Of a stretch of 31,067 bases of DNA, positions 28,235-31,067 are shown piece by piece. Where the stretch lies: IMG/VR virus record IMGVR_UViG_3300037041_000610, positions 1 to 31,067 of that record. One strand, given 5' to 3'. The DNA comes from a virus. Position 1 is the first letter of the stretch, and each line of letters begins with the position of its first letter. The translations under genes were made by a program, and so were the position numbers. A model generated the notes under the pieces. That model saw nothing but the letters and a program-made list of their open reading frames with translations. It did no database searches and was not told the origin of the DNA.

Positions 28235-30843
28235 TATAATACCTCTGAATATTCAAGAACGCTGCCCGCTCTTACTGTTAAGTTACCACCGACTGAGCAT
28301 CGAAAGCGAATTGTCCATGTACCTGATGCGCTTACCTTCACTATGCCGTCGGCCGTAGCCAATCCGTTACTTGTTACGACTACGTTTGTACCGCTATCGT
28401 ATGTAACTTGATTACTCACCGCGTTAGCCGTCGCGTTTGTTGTTATCGTAAATCGCGAGTTATTAAGCGTCGTAGCTGGGCCGTTGGTTGAAAACATTCC
28501 CGTCCCTGAAACGGCGCCGAAACTAATCGTCGCGCGCCATTTGTACGTTTTACCCGCCGTAACCGCAAAGCTCAAGCCCGTGACGTCCTCGAAAGTCGTT
28601 CCAACGTTTACCACGTTCGAAGCCACAACGAGCGTAATATCCGAGCCGAGCGAAAGGTCGGTTTTCAACTCCGCCAGGGTCAAAGCCGCGACCGTATTAT
28701 CGGCGTTTATTCTGAGGTATCGAACCGCGCTCGGGTTCGGAAGCGTGGCGAGGTTGGTCCCAACCGTAGTTAATCCAATAGAATTTTGTTTACTATTGAA
28801 CGTCGACCAATCCGCACTTGATAACGCGCCCCGATTTGCCGCGCTCGCCGTTGGTAGATTAAACGTGTGAACGCTTGCCGCTGAGTTGATCGCGAAATCC
28901 GTCCCCGCCGTTCCCGTGGTTAGGCTTTGCACCTGAGCCGTTAAACTGTTTAACGCCGTTATGCCTGTGCTAAACGTCGTCGTTATTTCGCTGAGGTGAG
29001 GGCCCTCAGTGTGGAGCGTTAACGTTCGTCCGCTCGTATTTACAAAAATTCGGATAGCTATCCTATCGCTCGCAGTTAGAACCGTAGCGGGCACGCTTAT
29101 AACCGACGTATATAAATCAATTACGGTCCCCGCCGTAATGCCCTCGGGGTTGGCCGAGTTGCTTGCGATTAACGTTAACGTCACTCCATTATATTTATAT
29201 AATTCAATATAAAAAGAGGGATTTCCCCCACTGCTTGACGCGCTAAAAAACGTTTCGAAATGCCAATTTCCCGAGGGGATTAAAAGTAAAGCGGGGTCGT
29301 TTATATCCGTAATAAATTGAGCTATGTATCCATTTCCCGCCCCGTTAGTTCGAACGAAATCCGTTCCCGTACCTATGATAGCCGTTTTACTTAATTGATG
29401 AAATGTAGCGCCTCCAATAGTGCCTTGCGCAACGCTACCGTTTAAATAATAATTAACTGAGGCGCCCCCGCCGCCGCCCGTTGGAAAGTTAGCGAGCGTT
29501 CCGTCGCCCCGTACATATTGCGACGCTACACCCGCGCCCGTTACCGCAAGCGTTCCCGCCGTGGTTACGGGTGAGCCTGCCACCGTGAACGCGCTCGGCA
29601 TGGTTAGGCCTACCGACGTAACCGAACCGCCACCGCCCACCGTGGTAAATTCCACCTCACCCGTTCCCGCGTTGCTGAGCGTGAGCACTTGGCCGACCGT
29701 AGCCGTCGCGTCGTTTACGTTTGGCGTTTTAAGGCGGGCCGAATTCGGGAAAAGCGTTAACGAGGTTTCATTAGCCGAGGCCGATTCGCTCGCGCTTATT
29801 GCGGCCTTTGTGGTATCGACGCTAACCTGAGTTTGAGTCGTACCCGTTACCTTTTGCAACGTTACCGAAGCGCTGTCAATACCCAGCGACGCGTCCGAAC
29901 TTACGTTAATATCAACTTTTGAAGTTGAGTTAACGGTAAAGTTTGACGTGCCGTCAATAGTTAGCCCGAATGTGTTGCAATCAATAGTGTTGTCAGAAGT
30001 TAATACAGGGTCGGTTGTTATAACATCTTGCAACCCCTGAGCCGTTGGAATGGCTGGGAACGTTTGGAGCGCCCCCGTTCCGTCGATGTAATCGCCCGAG
30101 GTTCCCGCCCCTGTAATCGCCAGGGTCCCCGCTCCCGTTATGGGCGATCCACTAACCGCAAAAGCCGAGGGGACCGTTAAGGCTACTGAGGTAACCGTCC
30201 CACCTCCGCCACCGCCTCCCGTTGAATTTATCGTAACGGTTCCGTTGCCATTATCTACTATCGTGACGTTGGTCCCTTGCTGCAAGTTGAGCAAACTTTG
30301 AAGCCCGTTGTTTACGCCGTTGGTTTGTAAGGTAATCCCAACCGCCACGCCCTCACCGCCTGAGCCTGAGCCCCCGATAGTGAAATCGGCGGGTATATCG
30401 CACGCGCTCCAATCCCAAGGAACGGAAAGCGTTAATTGAAGATTTACGCCTACGAGAGTATGACTAAACTCATTTATAAAAACCTCGATACTCGCGCCCC
30501 CATCCAACTCCACGAACGGCCCGAAAACGATTTGCCCGTTTTGAACCTCAGCCAACAAATCCTCGGCGAGCTTAATACAGTCCGAAATACATTCGCGCTG
30601 ATATTCGGCGGGCGTTTCCTTATCCCTCGGGAGGTCGGCGAAGATTATTACGAACGAATAAAGGCGCGTCCCCGCTCGTGGTTCCACCTCCACGGGTAAA
30701 ACGTGCATCCAAGGAAACTCGACCTCCTTTTCAATGTCGATATTGGACAAATCCCCATGCGAGAAACCCTTAATTAAAAAATGGGCCTCGGCGAACGCTC
30801 GGAACCTATCAATTAAAACGTTATAACTTATTTGCGGTATCAT
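28234..30843 (-). CDS. Tail-terminator-like domain fused to a fibre / receptor-binding region
   Basis: This 869-residue protein is chimeric. Residues 1-150 (MIPQISYNVLIDRFRAFAEA ... FSHTLVGVNLQLTLSVPWDW) look like a small neck or tail-terminator protein that is usually a gene of its own here. From 155 it becomes a fibre: Gly-rich linkers, two copies of a roughly 58-residue repeat (209-266 and 403-460), the RGALSSADWSTFNSKQ motif common in tail fibres, and a C-terminal strand-rich domain of about 120 residues (TTFEDVTGLSFAVTAGKTY ... GGNLTVRAGSVLEYSEV) typical of fibre ends. The ATG overlaps the frameshifted chaperone stop as ATGA. A neck whisker or collar fibre is the simplest reading. Confidence 0.72.
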   Translation of the reverse strand: MIPQISYNVLIDRFRAFAEAHFLIKGFSHGDLSNIDIEKEVEFPWMHVLPVEVEPRAGTRLYSFVIIFADLPRDKETPAEYQRECISDCIKLAEDLLAEVQNGQIVFGPFVELDGGASIEVFINEFSHTLVGVNLQLTLSVPWDWSACDIPADFTIGGSGSGGEGVAVGITLQTNGVNNGLQSLLNLQQGTNVTIVDNGNGTVTINSTGGGGGGGTVTSVALTVPSAFAVSGSPITGAGTLAITGAGTSGDYIDGTGALQTFPAIPTAQGLQDVITTDPVLTSDNTIDCNTFGLTIDGTSNFTVNSTSKVDINVSSDASLGIDSASVTLQKVTGTTQTQVSVDTTKAAISASESASANETSLTLFPNSARLKTPNVNDATATVGQVLTLSNAGTGEVEFTTVGGGGSVTSVGLTMPSAFTVAGSPVTTAGTLAVTGAGVASQYVRGDGTLANFPTGGGGGASVNYYLNGSVAQGTIGGATFHQLSKTAIIGTGTDFVRTNGAGNGYIAQFITDINDPALLLIPSGNWHFETFFSASSSGGNPSFYIELYKYNGVTLTLIASNSANPEGITAGTVIDLYTSVISVPATVLTASDRIAIRIFVNTSGRTLTLHTEGPHLSEITTTFSTGITALNSLTAQVQSLTTGTAGTDFAINSAASVHTFNLPTASAANRGALSSADWSTFNSKQNSIGLTTVGTNLATLPNPSAVRYLRINADNTVAALTLAELKTDLSLGSDITLVVASNVVNVGTTFEDVTGLSFAVTAGKTYKWRATISFGAVSGTGMFSTNGPATTLNNSRFTITTNATANAVSNQVTYDSGTNVVVTSNGLATADGIVKVSASGTWTIRFRCSVGGNLTVRAGSVLEYSEVL
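29464..29637 (-). repeat. Fibre repeat, copy 2 (residues 403-460)
   Basis: The translated unit is GGGGSVTSVGLTMPSAFTVA, then GSPVTTAGTLAVTGAGVAS, a Y-x-x-G-x-G-x-L-x-x-F-P segment and a Gly-rich end. It matches copy 1 (30046-30219) closely at protein level. These V-T-S-V...S-G-S-P...A-G-T-L repeats are common in phage tail fibres. Confidence 0.7.
30046..30219 (-). repeat. Fibre repeat, copy 1 (residues 209-266)
   Basis: The unit starts with a Gly-rich run and TVTSVALTVPSAFAVSGSP, then ITGAGTLAITGAGTSG, and ends Y-x-x-G-x-G-x-L-x-x-F-P. Copy 2 is about 580 bases further along the gene. The DNA copies are similar enough to recombine. Confidence 0.7.
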
Positions 30844-31067
30844 TTTCTAAAAGTCGTTTTCATTATTCGCGTTTGCTCACTGCTAAAATCCCTCATGTAA
30901 CTCAGGTGCGTAAAAATCGCCGTCGCTGGGGTATCTAAAACGAGTTCGTGTTTCGTTATATCATTCCCCGAAATGGCCTCGAGAATATGATACCAACCCC
31001 ATCGGCTTAATCCTGAGGGGGTATAATCGTCGTCAGCTCCGCCACCATCAGACGGTCCAAAGAGTCC
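30840..31067 (-). CDS. Chaperone -1 frame extension (gpT-like), split by the contig ends
   Basis: This is the 3' part of the -1 frame entered at the slippery site at 162-170; because of the 127-bp overlap it appears here as an ORF open at the right end. The extension is 87 residues. It contains a Gly/Asp-rich spacer (GPSDGGGADDDYTPSG) and a compact domain, RWGWYHILEAISGNDITKHE, then FTHLSYMRDFSSEQTRI. A W-G-W...G-D-I-T...L-x-Y-x-R/K pattern is what I recall from T-domains of chaperone fusions. Its TGA (30840-30842) overlaps the ATG of the next gene as ATGA, which strongly supports this frame being translated. Confidence 0.72.
   Translation of the reverse strand, partial: GLFGPSDGGGADDDYTPSGLSRWGWYHILEAISGNDITKHELVLDTPATAIFTHLSYMRDFSSEQTRIMKTTFRK
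30941..31067. repeat. Terminal direct repeat, right copy (circularisation overlap)
   Basis: Identical to bases 1-127. Removing one copy gives a 30,940-bp circle in which the chaperone frameshift region is continuous. Confidence 0.9.

Noticed and set aside
28484-29830. Plus-strand ORFs opposite the fibre gene
   Set aside because: They are Val/Pro/Thr-rich shadows of a repetitive Gly/Thr/Val-rich gene, with no motifs.
1-31067. CRISPR array, tRNA gene, insertion sequence
   Set aside because: Reading through both strands showed no regular spaced repeats, no tRNA-like cloverleaf with CCA, and no transposase. A tRNAscan-SE run would settle the tRNA question.

Overview
The window is a complete circular genome of about 30.9 kb from a tailed phage (siphovirus-like: long tape measure, no sheath gene), linearised at an arbitrary point. 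The first 127 bases are identical to the last 127, the usual overlap left when an assembler closes a circle, so one unique turn is 30,940 bp. A host in the Bacteroidota is likely: promoter-like TAnnTTTG boxes precede the divergent gene blocks, most starts lack a Shine-Dalgarno sequence, and the structural proteins (capsid, tube, portal with a C-terminal extension, connector, tail tip) resemble families I know from Bacteroidota phages. I see no integrase, tRNA, CRISPR array or insertion sequence.

Two divergent blocks start from a control region near 2.33-2.39 kb. The plus-strand block (2.39-13.43 kb) holds a run of tiny overlapping genes, a Cro-like HTH protein, the large terminase, a second promoter with a palindromic operator (4.90-4.92 kb), small unknown genes, a recombination pair (Rad52/Sak-like annealing protein and YqaJ/lambda-Exo-like nuclease), a winged-helix protein, a replication-organiser-like protein with iteron-like repeats inside its gene, a DnaB-type helicase, a C5-cytosine methyltransferase overlapped by a long second reading frame, a beta-class DNA methyltransferase with a premature stop, a NinG nuclease and an SSB-like small protein.

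The minus-strand block starts with a sigma-like protein at 2.32 kb and runs down through the arbitrary ends: a Cys-rich protein, two mini-genes, the small terminase, a tail-assembly chaperone with a clear -1 slippery site whose extension crosses the contig ends, a tail-terminator/fibre fusion, a gp10-like neck protein, Dit-like and Tal-like tail-tip proteins, a small membrane protein, the tape measure, prohead protease, scaffold, major capsid protein, tube protein, an unknown structural protein, portal, connector, a 30-codon mini-gene, two holin-like proteins and an M15 endopeptidase. It meets the plus-strand block tail to tail at 13.43 kb with a 4-bp overlap. The gene order is unusual: tail genes precede head genes in the transcript, and the two terminase subunits are on opposite strands.

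The points most worth following up are the chaperone frameshift, the dual-frame methyltransferase region, the nonsense codon in the second methyltransferase, the cluster of perfect Shine-Dalgarno sequences encoded in protein C-termini, the shared operator at two promoters, and the neck/fibre fusion.
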